A stretch of 64,000 bases of DNA from Methylococcales bacterium. Its GTDB lineage: Bacteria > Pseudomonadota > Gammaproteobacteria > Methylococcales > Methylomonadaceae. The first letter of the stretch is position 1, and each line of letters begins with the position of its first letter. The notes beneath the pieces were generated by a model that was given only the letters and a program-made list of their open reading frames with translations, was not told the DNA's origin and ran no database searches. Positions 46,289 through 55,289 of the stretch are shown in pieces. The translations under genes and the position numbers were made by a program. The stretch lies in NCBI GenBank assembly GCA_030654015.1, contig JAURYI010000076.1:27087-91086 (forward strand), given 5' to 3'.

Positions 46289-47090
46289 CAAAAGATTTCA
46301 GCGTTTAGGTAATCGCTATCTGTTGCTAGTGGTTTTACTGCTACTGTTGCCTATGCAGCAAAGCATTGCCACTAACAACATTGGCCCGGATGATGTCTTG
46401 CGTATCTCTGTGTACGGTCATGAGGATTTAAGAACTGAAACCCGCGTTTCATCCGATGGTCGAATTAACTTTCCATTAATCGGCGAGCTTGATGCGAGCG
46501 GGAAATCGAGCATGGAGTTGGAGGAAGCCATTGCAGTGCGTCTCATTAATGGCGGTTTTATCCATGAAGCTCAAGTCAGCGTCACTGTGCTGGAGCATGT
46601 CAGCCAACAGGTATCGGTGCTGGGCAATGTCAAAACACCGGGGCGCTATCCTCTGGATTCCGATAGCTCAATCGTCGATTTAATCGCCATGGCTGGAGGT
46701 ATTGATGAATTGGGCGACAACAAAGCCGTGGTTACCCGAACAGTTAACGGTAAGCCGCAAAGACAGGAACTGAATTTGCGCGTTTACCTAGAAGACGCCG
46801 AAAGTATCGCGCCATTTAAGATGCACCAAGGCGATGTGGTATACATACCCAAAGCCCCGCTATTTTATATTTATGGCGAAGTTCAGCGCCCGGGTAGTTA
46901 TCGTGTTGAACCGGGAATTACAGTACTAAAAGCCTTATCAATCGGCGGCGGCCTGACACTACGCGGCACTGAAAACGGTATAGTCATAAAACGTAAAGAT
47001 GAAAACGGCACCTTACAAGAATCTGATGTGGAATTGAAAGATACCGTATTAAAAGATGATGTGATTTATGTTAGTGAGCGTTGGTTTTAA
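46278..47090 (+). CDS. epsE: Polysaccharide export protein EpsE (Wza-like)
   Basis: 270 residues. Signal sequence (about 1-32: RYLLLVVLLLLLPMQQSIA; no lipobox Cys), then the Poly_export domain (IGPDDVLRISVYGHEDL...SSDGRINFPLIGEL) and two SLBB domains (VSVLGNVKTPGRYPL; YIYGEVQRPGSYRVEPGI). Periplasmic or outer-membrane component of the exopolysaccharide export channel. It overlaps the sugar transferase by 11 bp. The symbol follows the TIGR EpsE family of methylotroph EPS operons. Confidence 0.88.
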   Translation: MHTNKRFQRLGNRYLLLVVLLLLLPMQQSIATNNIGPDDVLRISVYGHEDLRTETRVSSDGRINFPLIGELDASGKSSMELEEAIAVRLINGGFIHEAQVSVTVLEHVSQQVSVLGNVKTPGRYPLDSDSSIVDLIAMAGGIDELGDNKAVVTRTVNGKPQRQELNLRVYLEDAESIAPFKMHQGDVVYIPKAPLFYIYGEVQRPGSYRVEPGITVLKALSIGGGLTLRGTENGIVIKRKDENGTLQESDVELKDTVLKDDVIYVSERWF

Positions 47091-47167
47091 CATGTTGCAA
47101 ACCGGGATATGTTCTTGTACCACCCTAACCGGTTGTTCAGATTAAATCAATAAGACAAAGGAATAGC

Positions 47168-48580
47168 ATGAACTTTCAACAATTTATTAACATTCTCTGG
47201 TCGCGCAAATCAGTCGCACTATCAGTATTAATGGTGACGGTGCTCACAACCTTGGTAGTGAGCTTATTGTCACCCAAACAATACCTAGCCACAACATCAA
47301 TAGTAGTCGATCAGCGTAGCGTGGATCCGGTGACGGGACTGACCTTGCCGGTACAACTGATGCCAGGGTATATAGCAACACAGGTCGATGTAATTTCCAG
47401 TCATAATGTAGCGCGCAAAGTAGTGGAAAAGCTTAAGCTCAGCGAAGATCCACAAATACAGGAAGACTTTGCAAAAGCCAAGAGTACTGGCAACATTAAT
47501 GACTGGATTGCGGATTTATTGCTGAAAAAAAACCTGGACATCAGACCATCACGCGAAAGCAACCAGATACAGATTGACGCTACCTCTATCGACCCGCAAT
47601 CGGCCGCGAATATTGCCAACGCCTTTGCCGAAGCCTATATACAAACCAGCCTCGAATTGCAGTCCCAACCAGCCAAACTGACTGCAGACTGGTTCGACTT
47701 GCAAATGGCTACCTTGCGAGAACATCTCGAGCATGCGCAATCGGTGCTGTCTACTTATCAACAACAACACGGTATCGTCGCGACAGATGATCGTCTTGAC
47801 CTGGAAAGTTCTCGCCTGTCTGAATTATCACGGCAGTTGCTGGAAAGTCAGGTTCAAACCAGCGAATTGCAATCCAGAAAAGATTTACTGATAACTACCA
47901 TCAAACAGGGCGGTTCATCCGAAGCGTTACAGGAAGTATTAAATAACCCTTTAATTCAATCACTTAAGTCTGAGTTAGCGCGAACGGAAGCCAATTTTGC
48001 CGAATTGTCCAAACGAGTTGACATAAATCACCCGCAGTACAAGCAAGCGAAAGCCGAAGTGAATAGCCTGCGACAAAAAACCCAGTCTGAAATTAAAATG
48101 GTGTTAAGCAGCATCACCAGCGGACTCGCATCTTCCAGCCAACGCGACAGAATAGTGGCCAATGCTTTGGCCGAACAAAAAGCCAAGGTGTTGCAGCTAA
48201 AAAAACAGCATGATGAAATAGCGGTTTATAACCGTGAGGTGGAAAACGCTCAGCGGGCATACGATGCCGCCATGCAACGAGCGGTACAAACCCGTATGGA
48301 AAGCGAAATCAGCCAAACCAATATTGCTGTCCTTAATCCAGCCCTTCCACCACAAAAACACGCCAAGCCCAATGTGCAGTTGAACATGATTCTGTCTGTT
48401 TTTTTGGGTGGCATGTTAGGAGTGGGCGCGGCGTTGTTGAGTGAGATAATGGATCGTCGGGTGCGATCTGCTATTGATATTTCGGAGTTATTGGCCATTC
48501 CTGTTTTCGCCATTGTTTCCACATCGGCATCCAAGCCAACGCGAATGCCCCATCTGTTTAATCGTGGCAATACCCAATAG
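47168..48580 (+). CDS. epsF: Chain-length determinant protein EpsF
   Basis: 470 residues. Two membrane helices (about 15-35 and 405-425) flank a long periplasmic coiled coil (about 180-390), the Wzz/PCP-2a layout without a fused kinase. N terminus MNFQQFINILWSRKSVALS and YLATTSIVVDQRSVDPVTG match EpsF-type proteins. It sets polymer length and links the kinase EpsG to the export machinery. Confidence 0.88.
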   Translation: MNFQQFINILWSRKSVALSVLMVTVLTTLVVSLLSPKQYLATTSIVVDQRSVDPVTGLTLPVQLMPGYIATQVDVISSHNVARKVVEKLKLSEDPQIQEDFAKAKSTGNINDWIADLLLKKNLDIRPSRESNQIQIDATSIDPQSAANIANAFAEAYIQTSLELQSQPAKLTADWFDLQMATLREHLEHAQSVLSTYQQQHGIVATDDRLDLESSRLSELSRQLLESQVQTSELQSRKDLLITTIKQGGSSEALQEVLNNPLIQSLKSELARTEANFAELSKRVDINHPQYKQAKAEVNSLRQKTQSEIKMVLSSITSGLASSSQRDRIVANALAEQKAKVLQLKKQHDEIAVYNREVENAQRAYDAAMQRAVQTRMESEISQTNIAVLNPALPPQKHAKPNVQLNMILSVFLGGMLGVGAALLSEIMDRRVRSAIDISELLAIPVFAIVSTSASKPTRMPHLFNRGNTQ

Positions 48581-48608
48581 CCGATCCAACCATTGAAGGA
48601 GCGCATAA

Positions 48609-49481
48609 ATGCACGCAGTAGACGCTATAATTAACAAAAAAATGGTCAACACTGAAAGTCCTATTTCTATGGGGGCTTTGTTTCTCGATGCGGGAAAAAT
48701 TAGTGTTGGCGATGCCGAACGCATTATCGTTTTGCAAAAACAGAAAGGTATACGCTTTGGCGAAGCAGCGAAAGCATTAGGATTGATCACTGATGACGAT
48801 ATTCAAGAAGCCCTATCTCAGCAGTTTGACTTCCCATTTTTAGGAGCAAGTGAAGAGAATTTCAGCCGGGAACTGATCGCAGCATACCAGCCCTTTAGTG
48901 CACAAGTGGAAGCGCTACGAGCTTTACGCGGACAACTCATGCTACGCTGGTTTCTTGACGCCCATAAAACCTTAGCGCTGGTCAGTCCTCGTCAGGGTGA
49001 AGGGCGTAGTAACATAGCGGCCAATTTAGCGATTGTTTTTTCCCAGCTTGGTGAGCGCACCTTGCTAATTGATGCAGATCTACGACAGCCACAGCAACAT
49101 GCGTTATTCAAGCTACACAACGTTTACGGCTTATCGGACGTGTTAGCCGGTCGCGCTGATCTTACTGGCGTCACACGCATTCCAGGTTTCCGGGATTTGT
49201 CGGTCTTGCCTGCGGGCACAGTACCGCCCAATCCGGTCGAATTAATTAGCCGTGGCTTAAAAACCTGTTTACATCAATTACGCTCACAGTTTGATGTAAT
49301 TCTGATCGATACTCCATCGGCAGAACAGGGGATTGATGCGCAAATTATCGCCTCACATTGTGGCGGCGCCCTTTTAGTGGCGCGACAACATAAAACCAAA
49401 TTGAATGATTTACAGCTGTTAAAAGAGGCATTGCAAGATACGGGCAGTCAATGCGTTGGCGCTGTTCTAACAGATTTTTAA
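48609..49481 (+). CDS. epsG: Exopolysaccharide tyrosine-kinase-like ATPase EpsG
   Basis: 290 residues. N-terminal region (about 15-80; GALFLDAGKISVGDAERIIV) resembles the EpsG/GSPII N-domain; the C-terminal half is a BY-kinase/ParA-like fold with Walker A SPRQGEGRSNIAANLA, LLIDADLRQPQQHALF (Walker A') and VILIDTPSA (Walker B). The usual Lys of GEGKS is Arg here, as I recall for EpsG-type proteins. There is no Tyr-rich C-terminal tail, so autophosphorylation is doubtful. It works with EpsF to control polymerisation and export. Confidence 0.87.
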   Translation: MHAVDAIINKKMVNTESPISMGALFLDAGKISVGDAERIIVLQKQKGIRFGEAAKALGLITDDDIQEALSQQFDFPFLGASEENFSRELIAAYQPFSAQVEALRALRGQLMLRWFLDAHKTLALVSPRQGEGRSNIAANLAIVFSQLGERTLLIDADLRQPQQHALFKLHNVYGLSDVLAGRADLTGVTRIPGFRDLSVLPAGTVPPNPVELISRGLKTCLHQLRSQFDVILIDTPSAEQGIDAQIIASHCGGALLVARQHKTKLNDLQLLKEALQDTGSQCVGAVLTDF

Positions 49482-49489
49482 ATACTAAC

Positions 49490-49580
49490 TAATGTTACAC
49501 AGGAAAACCAAAGATCAATAACTTACAAAGCAAAAAATGACCATAAGTTATTGATAATTCGTAGTCGGTGCGTAACATCA
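49490..49580. mobile_element. 91-bp MITE-like element, copy 1
   Basis: Begins TAATGTTACACA and ends TGCGTAACATCA (near-inverted ends). An internal 12-bp perfect inverted repeat ATCAATAACTTA / TAAGTTATTGAT would form a hairpin. The copy at 60484-60574 has the same length and orientation with about seven differences. Confidence 0.85.
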
Positions 49581-49699
49581 GATACTAAAAACTAAAGATC
49601 AAACCTGATTGCTTAATTACATCAAATAAACTATATTAACAATCTATAGTAACGTTATGTTTTTTATAGATTGTTAACAAATCATCATCATCATTAATT

Positions 49700-50941
49700 A
49701 TGAAATTAAGCAAAAATAATGCGATCAGAAATCGCTACTTATTACCCTGTTACATGATGCTGGTAAGTGGGATATTGCCTAATAAAAGTTATGCCGTAGC
49801 ATCGCCAGACGATACCATCAGACCCTATGTTGCCTCCAACCTACTATACGACAGCAATTTTTTACGGCTATCCGATAATGTCGATCCGGTGTCAGTTACC
49901 GGTCAAAGCGATAAAAGTGATTTTATTAAGCAGGTTTCAGCCGGATTTGATATAGACTGGAGAATCAGCAGACAGCACCTCATTATCAAAGCTAATGTCA
50001 ACCAGAACTGGTTCCAAAACTTCACCAGCCTGGATTACACTGGCTGGGACACTCTGGCCCAATGGAACTGGCAAGTAGGGAATAATTTAGATGGCGAAAT
50101 CGGGTACTCCAACACGCAAATATTGGGTACTTTTGCCCAATTGGGCGGCCTAATAAACAACCTGCGAAATAACCAACGTTACTTTGCCAACGGTGGATAC
50201 CTGTTTCACCCCAACGGCAAGGTTAAATTTGGTCTCTTTAGAGAAGATCGGCAGTTTGACGATGAAAATCGACAAATTAGCAATAATACTGAAGATAATG
50301 CCGAGCTCAACCTGCAGTACCTAAGCCCTACCGAAAGCACTTTGGGGTTGCGAATACTCGCAACCGACGGCAAGTATCCGCAGCGCCAATTAACTTCCGC
50401 CAGCACCCAGGATAACGCCTACACGCGAATGAACTATGCCGTGACTGCGGATTGGCATGCTAACAGTAAAACTCGTATTGATGGACTGGTCGGCTATACA
50501 CACCAAAACTTTGCCAATTTCAGTAGCCTCGATTTTGCCGACATCATCGCTCATCTTAATCTAAACTGGCGAGTCAGTGACAAAACATTATTAGAGCTAT
50601 CGGCAAGACGTGACATTTATCAAGCCGAGAACTTTTTTGCCAGCTTTGTGCTAACTCAAGGCATGTGGTTTAACCTCAGCTGGCAGGCCAGCCCAAAAAT
50701 CGCCCTAAACTTGCCCATGTCCTACCAACAGCAACAGTATCTGGGCGGCTCTCTCAGCAACAACATTAGCACTGAGCAACAAACAGACAACGTCAGCAAC
50801 ATCGGCTTAAATGTGATGTATCACCCATTGGAAAGCATCAGTATTGGCCCTATACTGAACTACGAAAAACGCGATTCTAATAACCCGCTTGCCTCTTACG
50901 AAACCAAATCGGCCGGAATTAACTTAAAGGCGGCTTTTTAA
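49700..50941 (+). CDS. epsL: Outer-membrane beta-barrel EPS protein, EpsL-like
   Basis: 413 residues. N-terminal signal (about 1-33, YLLPCYMMLVSGILPNKSYA), then a beta-barrel with alternating patterns and C-terminal Phe (INLKAAF). DDTIRPYVASNLLYDSNFLRL matches the EpsL family of EPS operons (TIGR03014), thought to form part of the export channel. The gene is separated from epsG by the MITE copy and has no evident close ribosome site. Confidence 0.8.
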   Translation: MKLSKNNAIRNRYLLPCYMMLVSGILPNKSYAVASPDDTIRPYVASNLLYDSNFLRLSDNVDPVSVTGQSDKSDFIKQVSAGFDIDWRISRQHLIIKANVNQNWFQNFTSLDYTGWDTLAQWNWQVGNNLDGEIGYSNTQILGTFAQLGGLINNLRNNQRYFANGGYLFHPNGKVKFGLFREDRQFDDENRQISNNTEDNAELNLQYLSPTESTLGLRILATDGKYPQRQLTSASTQDNAYTRMNYAVTADWHANSKTRIDGLVGYTHQNFANFSSLDFADIIAHLNLNWRVSDKTLLELSARRDIYQAENFFASFVLTQGMWFNLSWQASPKIALNLPMSYQQQQYLGGSLSNNISTEQQTDNVSNIGLNVMYHPLESISIGPILNYEKRDSNNPLASYETKSAGINLKAAF

Positions 50942-51164
50942 GAGTCAACATAACGCATGTACGACTAAACATAGATTCTCGGGTTTTACTATCATTGATC
51001 ATTGGCTTTAAAAAGACTGTCATCCACGACTCCATATCGTATTTATATAAGACATTCAGCTCAATATCAGGTTTCTTTGATAGGTAATTACACTAATTGT
51101 TTAAAAAAGACAAAGCTTCTATGCTAGACATATTTGTATTGTATCACTCAGTTTTTTTAGGTTT

Positions 51165-54100
51165 ATGCCGCTATTATCTAAGTCTGCATTGCCTCAAAAA
51201 CCTGTCACTAAACAGCTTCTAGAATGGACGGAGTTAAAACCAGAAATGATTGAAACCATGAAACGGCAGCTGGATTACTGGAAGTTGCAATTGGCGAATA
51301 TACCCATACTGGACTTGCCTACCGATAGGCCCCGCTCGGCGCTACAGTCATTCCGAGCTGAAACGCAGCAATTCAGTTTGCCACCCGGCTTGACTGAGGG
51401 ACTAAAAGACCTGAGTCGGCGCGAAGGCGCGACCTTATTCACAACACTGGCGACGGCTTTTCAAGTACTGCTGCACCGCTACAGCGGCCAGGACGACATT
51501 GTAATCGGTACGCCGTCTGCGGGGCGTACCGATTTAGAGCTTGAAGACTCGCTCGGCTTATTTGTCAACACCCTGCTGTTGCGCGCTGATCTTTCAGGCA
51601 ACCCAAGTTTCCGTGATCTGCTGGCGCAGGTGCAAGAAATTGCACTTGGAGCTTACGCCAATCAGGATATACCGTTTAAAAAACTGGTCGAGGCACTCCA
51701 TCCGCAATGCGAATGCAGTCACAATCCGCTGTTTCAAGTCATGTTCTCGCTTCGGAATGTTTCCGACGACAAATCGCAGTTAAATGCAATTACCCCAGAG
51801 TTTTTACAGGTCGGTACCGGAGCGACGCAACTCGACCTTACCTTAGAACTGTTGGAAACTCCGCATGGTCTAACAGGCGTGATGGAATACGCCACCGACT
51901 TGTTCGAGGCCGCGACCATAAGCCGCCTAATCGGGCATTTTCAGACCTTACTCCAAGGTATCGTCACTCAGCCGGAGACGTGCCTATCGGAATTACCCCT
52001 GCTGACTGAGTCTAATCGCCAGCAACTGTTGACGGAGTGGAATAGCACTACCGTAACATTTCCACATAATCGTTTTATTCATCATTTGTTCGAAGAACAA
52101 GTTGCCCGATCCCCTGAAGCTGTGGCAGTGGTCTATGAAGAACATCAACTGACTTACGGCGAACTTAACGCCCGCGCCAATCAACTGGCCCACCATCTGC
52201 GAGACATTGGGGTGAAACCGGAGGCGTTGGTAGGTATTTGCCTTGAACGATCCCTGGATATGGTGGTTGGATTGCTGGGTATCCTTAAGGCCGGAGGGGC
52301 CTATTTGCCACTTGATCCTGCTTATCCCAAGGAACGTTTGACGTTCATGCTCGAAGACAGTGCCCCGATGGCCTTGCTGACACAAGGCAAGTTTAAGATG
52401 CTGTTTGAAGATGTCAGCAAATTTTTATCGGTGATTGATCTGTCGGCCAAGATCCCTTCATGGGTAAGCAAGCCGGAGACTAACCCAGACCACAGCAGTG
52501 TTGGACTTATGCCTGAGAATCTGGCCAATGTACTCTACACCTCTGGTTCCACAGGTAAACCGAAAGGCGTTGGAGCTTTGCATCGCGGCCTGCAGAACCT
52601 GCTTCCTTGGTATATCAGTGAGTTTAATTTATCGTGCGATGATGCCGTTTTGGTAGTGACATCGCATAGTTACGACCTGACACAAAGAAATATTTTCGGC
52701 CCCCTACTCGTTGGCGCACGCTTGGTTTTGGCCGGTGAGCCCTTTGACCCGCAAGCAATTGTGACATTGGTTGCAAGGGAGCGCATCAGTTTGATCAATC
52801 TGACGCCTAGCGCGTTTTATGCACTGATCGCGGCCAGCACTAATGGAGAACTCGGCGGATTGCGGCATGTGATCTTTGGTGGAGAACCGATACAACCTTC
52901 CAGATTACTGGAGCTGCCAGAACCGCGGCCTGAGTTTGTCAACGGCTATGGGCCAACTGAGTGCACCGGCATGATTACTTATCACCGAATGTCTCCTGAT
53001 CTTGAGCAAGATAGATATTGTAACCGCGCAGTGCCAATCGGAAGGCCAATTGCCAACACTCGCATTTACATATTGGACGCCCACCAGCAACTGGTGCCGA
53101 TTGGCGTGGCCGGAGAAATCCATATAGGCGGAATGCCGGTCGGGCGTGGCTATATGAATCAACCGGAACTAACGGCGGAGCGCTTTGTGCGTGACCCGTT
53201 CATCCCGGAAGCTGATGCTCAGATGTACAAAACTGGCGACCTGGCGCGATGGTTAGCCGATGGCACCATTGAATTCTTAGGCCGCAATGACTTCCAAACC
53301 AAAGTTCGGGGCTTTCGCATCGAACTAGGTGAAATCGAGTCGACGTTGCGCCAGCATTCACAATTACGTGAAGTGGTTGTGGGTGTTTACGAGCTCGTTC
53401 CTGGAGATAAAAAGCTGGCAGCTTATATGGTGCCTAAAAGTGATTCAACGCCAATTCCTTCGGAGCTGCAAGACTTTCTTAAGTCAAAGTTACCTGAGTT
53501 CATGATACCTTCGGCCTTTGTATTTCTTGATGCCTTACCAACTACGCAAAATGGTAAGATCGACCGAAAGGCTCTGCCGATACCGGATATGAATAAACAG
53601 GATCTGGATGTCGCTTTTATTGCTCCACGCAATCAGGTGGAGACGCGACTGGCTGAGATATGGGGCAACCTATTAGCCATTGATCGTGTCGGAATTTATG
53701 ATAATTTCTTCACGCTGGGTGGACATTCTTTGTTAGCGACAAAGATGGTTGTCGATGTTAATAAACAATTCGATACCAACTTACCTTTGGGTACAATTTA
53801 TCAATTTCCAACGGTTGAAAAACTGGGAAGGATAATATCGTCAGGCAAATCGCAACCTTCATGGTATTCCCTCGTCCCAATTCAGACGCAAGGATCACGC
53901 CCCCCCCTATTTGCAATTCATACAATATCGCTCGTAGATTTACCCCATTATTTGGGTAAGGAGCAGCCGCTCTATTTTCTACGATATGGCATGGCCGCAG
54001 AGAACAGTAATCGTTCCGTCCAACTACCGCAACTGAAGGAGCTTGCCAGCCACTATATTGAAGAGATGCAACAGGTGCAGCCACGAGGCCCCTACTATTT

Positions 54101-54617
54101 TATGGGGTTTTCCTTTGGTGGTTTAATTGCCTATGAAATAGCCTGTCAATTAGTTGTAAATGGACATCAAGTGAACTTTGTGGGCTTGTTGGATACGTAC
54201 CTGACCCGGGAAAAGCTATCACAGCCCTTCCATCGAAAGATCCATAAGTTACTTAGGCAAAACCCACGTCGGCTCTTGACAAGAGTCAATAATAAAATCA
54301 CCGACCTGACAACAGCTAACAAATATGGCGCAGATTTCTGGCCTCATATTTATACATCAGCACCTGACGATGCTTGTCGCTATGATTTTCAACCGAAAAG
54401 TTATAACGGTCGGGTGACGCTATTTCAAGGATTCGAGTGGGATAGTGCGTTTTCTAGCTATGCCCTTCCAGAACAAGCATGGCAAACACTTCTGGGTGAC
54501 AGGCTGGAAGTTCAACAGATTACCGGAGCGCATCTTGAGATATGCAAAGAGCCGCATGTCAAAGCCCTGGCTGAAAAATTAATAGCTTGCATGGATAAAG
54601 CAATTGAGGATAAATAA
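51165..54617 (+). CDS. Single-module NRPS with truncated condensation domain (C'-A-T-TE)
   Basis: 1150 residues. Residues 1-290 are the C-terminal half of a condensation domain (RTDLELEDSLGLFVNTLLLR; DIPFKKLVEALHPQ; HNPLFQVMF); the half with HHxxxDG is absent. Adenylation domain about 315-820 (YTSGSTGKPKG, NGYGPTE, TGDLARW, NGKIDRKALP), with Asp in SYDLTQRN fitting an alpha-amino acid substrate. By-eye pocket code is about D-L-R-N-I-G-G-M, unassigned. Carrier domain with LGGHSLLATK (about 860-920), thioesterase with nucleophile Ser in GFSFGG (about 935-1150). Lying in an EPS cluster without phosphopantetheinyl transferase or other NRPS genes, it may attach or release an amino acid that decorates the polymer, or be a transferred fragment. 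The start shown has only a weak AGG upstream. Confidence 0.88.
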   Translation: MPLLSKSALPQKPVTKQLLEWTELKPEMIETMKRQLDYWKLQLANIPILDLPTDRPRSALQSFRAETQQFSLPPGLTEGLKDLSRREGATLFTTLATAFQVLLHRYSGQDDIVIGTPSAGRTDLELEDSLGLFVNTLLLRADLSGNPSFRDLLAQVQEIALGAYANQDIPFKKLVEALHPQCECSHNPLFQVMFSLRNVSDDKSQLNAITPEFLQVGTGATQLDLTLELLETPHGLTGVMEYATDLFEAATISRLIGHFQTLLQGIVTQPETCLSELPLLTESNRQQLLTEWNSTTVTFPHNRFIHHLFEEQVARSPEAVAVVYEEHQLTYGELNARANQLAHHLRDIGVKPEALVGICLERSLDMVVGLLGILKAGGAYLPLDPAYPKERLTFMLEDSAPMALLTQGKFKMLFEDVSKFLSVIDLSAKIPSWVSKPETNPDHSSVGLMPENLANVLYTSGSTGKPKGVGALHRGLQNLLPWYISEFNLSCDDAVLVVTSHSYDLTQRNIFGPLLVGARLVLAGEPFDPQAIVTLVARERISLINLTPSAFYALIAASTNGELGGLRHVIFGGEPIQPSRLLELPEPRPEFVNGYGPTECTGMITYHRMSPDLEQDRYCNRAVPIGRPIANTRIYILDAHQQLVPIGVAGEIHIGGMPVGRGYMNQPELTAERFVRDPFIPEADAQMYKTGDLARWLADGTIEFLGRNDFQTKVRGFRIELGEIESTLRQHSQLREVVVGVYELVPGDKKLAAYMVPKSDSTPIPSELQDFLKSKLPEFMIPSAFVFLDALPTTQNGKIDRKALPIPDMNKQDLDVAFIAPRNQVETRLAEIWGNLLAIDRVGIYDNFFTLGGHSLLATKMVVDVNKQFDTNLPLGTIYQFPTVEKLGRIISSGKSQPSWYSLVPIQTQGSRPPLFAIHTISLVDLPHYLGKEQPLYFLRYGMAAENSNRSVQLPQLKELASHYIEEMQQVQPRGPYYFMGFSFGGLIAYEIACQLVVNGHQVNFVGLLDTYLTREKLSQPFHRKIHKLLRQNPRRLLTRVNNKITDLTTANKYGADFWPHIYTSAPDDACRYDFQPKSYNGRVTLFQGFEWDSAFSSYALPEQAWQTLLGDRLEVQQITGAHLEICKEPHVKALAEKLIACMDKAIEDK

Positions 54618-55289
54618 TATCTTAATCAATCTTCCTTGTTGGTTTAAACCTCGACCTTTAGGTCGAAAGGAGCCCCCCCCAGCAACAAACGAAGCGATGT
54701 TGCTTTATCTGGGCGCGGATTGGGATTGGGATGGGGTGGAAATGTATACCCCTTCCCAATCGTTGGCTTCATCCCAACGGGATGTTTCCTTATTGCTTAA
54801 ATAGGGAGAGCATTCAGAAACATAACACTAGCTTGTTGCTGTTTTTGTTCTCTGTATGCTTATACCAAACCCAATCGAGCAAGATTACTTGGACTTATTC
54901 GCTTTGATTGGTTATTTGTTATCATTGAACTAGCTTGCAAAGTTCAGATGGTCTGGCACTGAACATCTCGGGTATTTTAATAGGAATGAATGTTTCCTGA
55001 CGCTTTCAAGTCAATTTCGTTAAGCAATTTTTCTGCTGTGGACGTAGAGTTACGGATCCCCTATTTCGACCTCTCCGCCATCAAAATAGAAGAACCATAT
55101 GTTATTAATTACAGAAGCTTACAGATTATCTAACTCACTGGGGCCAGGCAAAAAGAATGCTTTTTTGTTGGGGTGCTGTTTGTGGACAAATCAGACTGAA
55201 ATATTTGGCTCATCCTATTCGTATAGTTTGATAACAACTCTTGTTATTAGCTTAAAGATTTTACAAAAACTATCACTATTAAACCTGCC
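54618..55289. other. 672-bp non-coding stretch after the NRPS gene
   Basis: No convincing gene. It contains a short hairpin (TCGACCTTTAGGTCGA, 54651-54666) close to the NRPS stop, a nearly perfect 14-bp inverted repeat at 54724-54761 (GATTGGGATGGGGT / ACCCCTTCCCAATC, one mismatch), and a run of eight C at 54673-54680. Two small ORFs (54604-54804, 55099-55293) lack signatures. The hairpin may end NRPS transcription. Confidence 0.55.

Noticed and set aside
54604..54804. 66-codon ORF after the NRPS gene
   Set aside because: Reads through two hairpins and a C8 run; no protein features.
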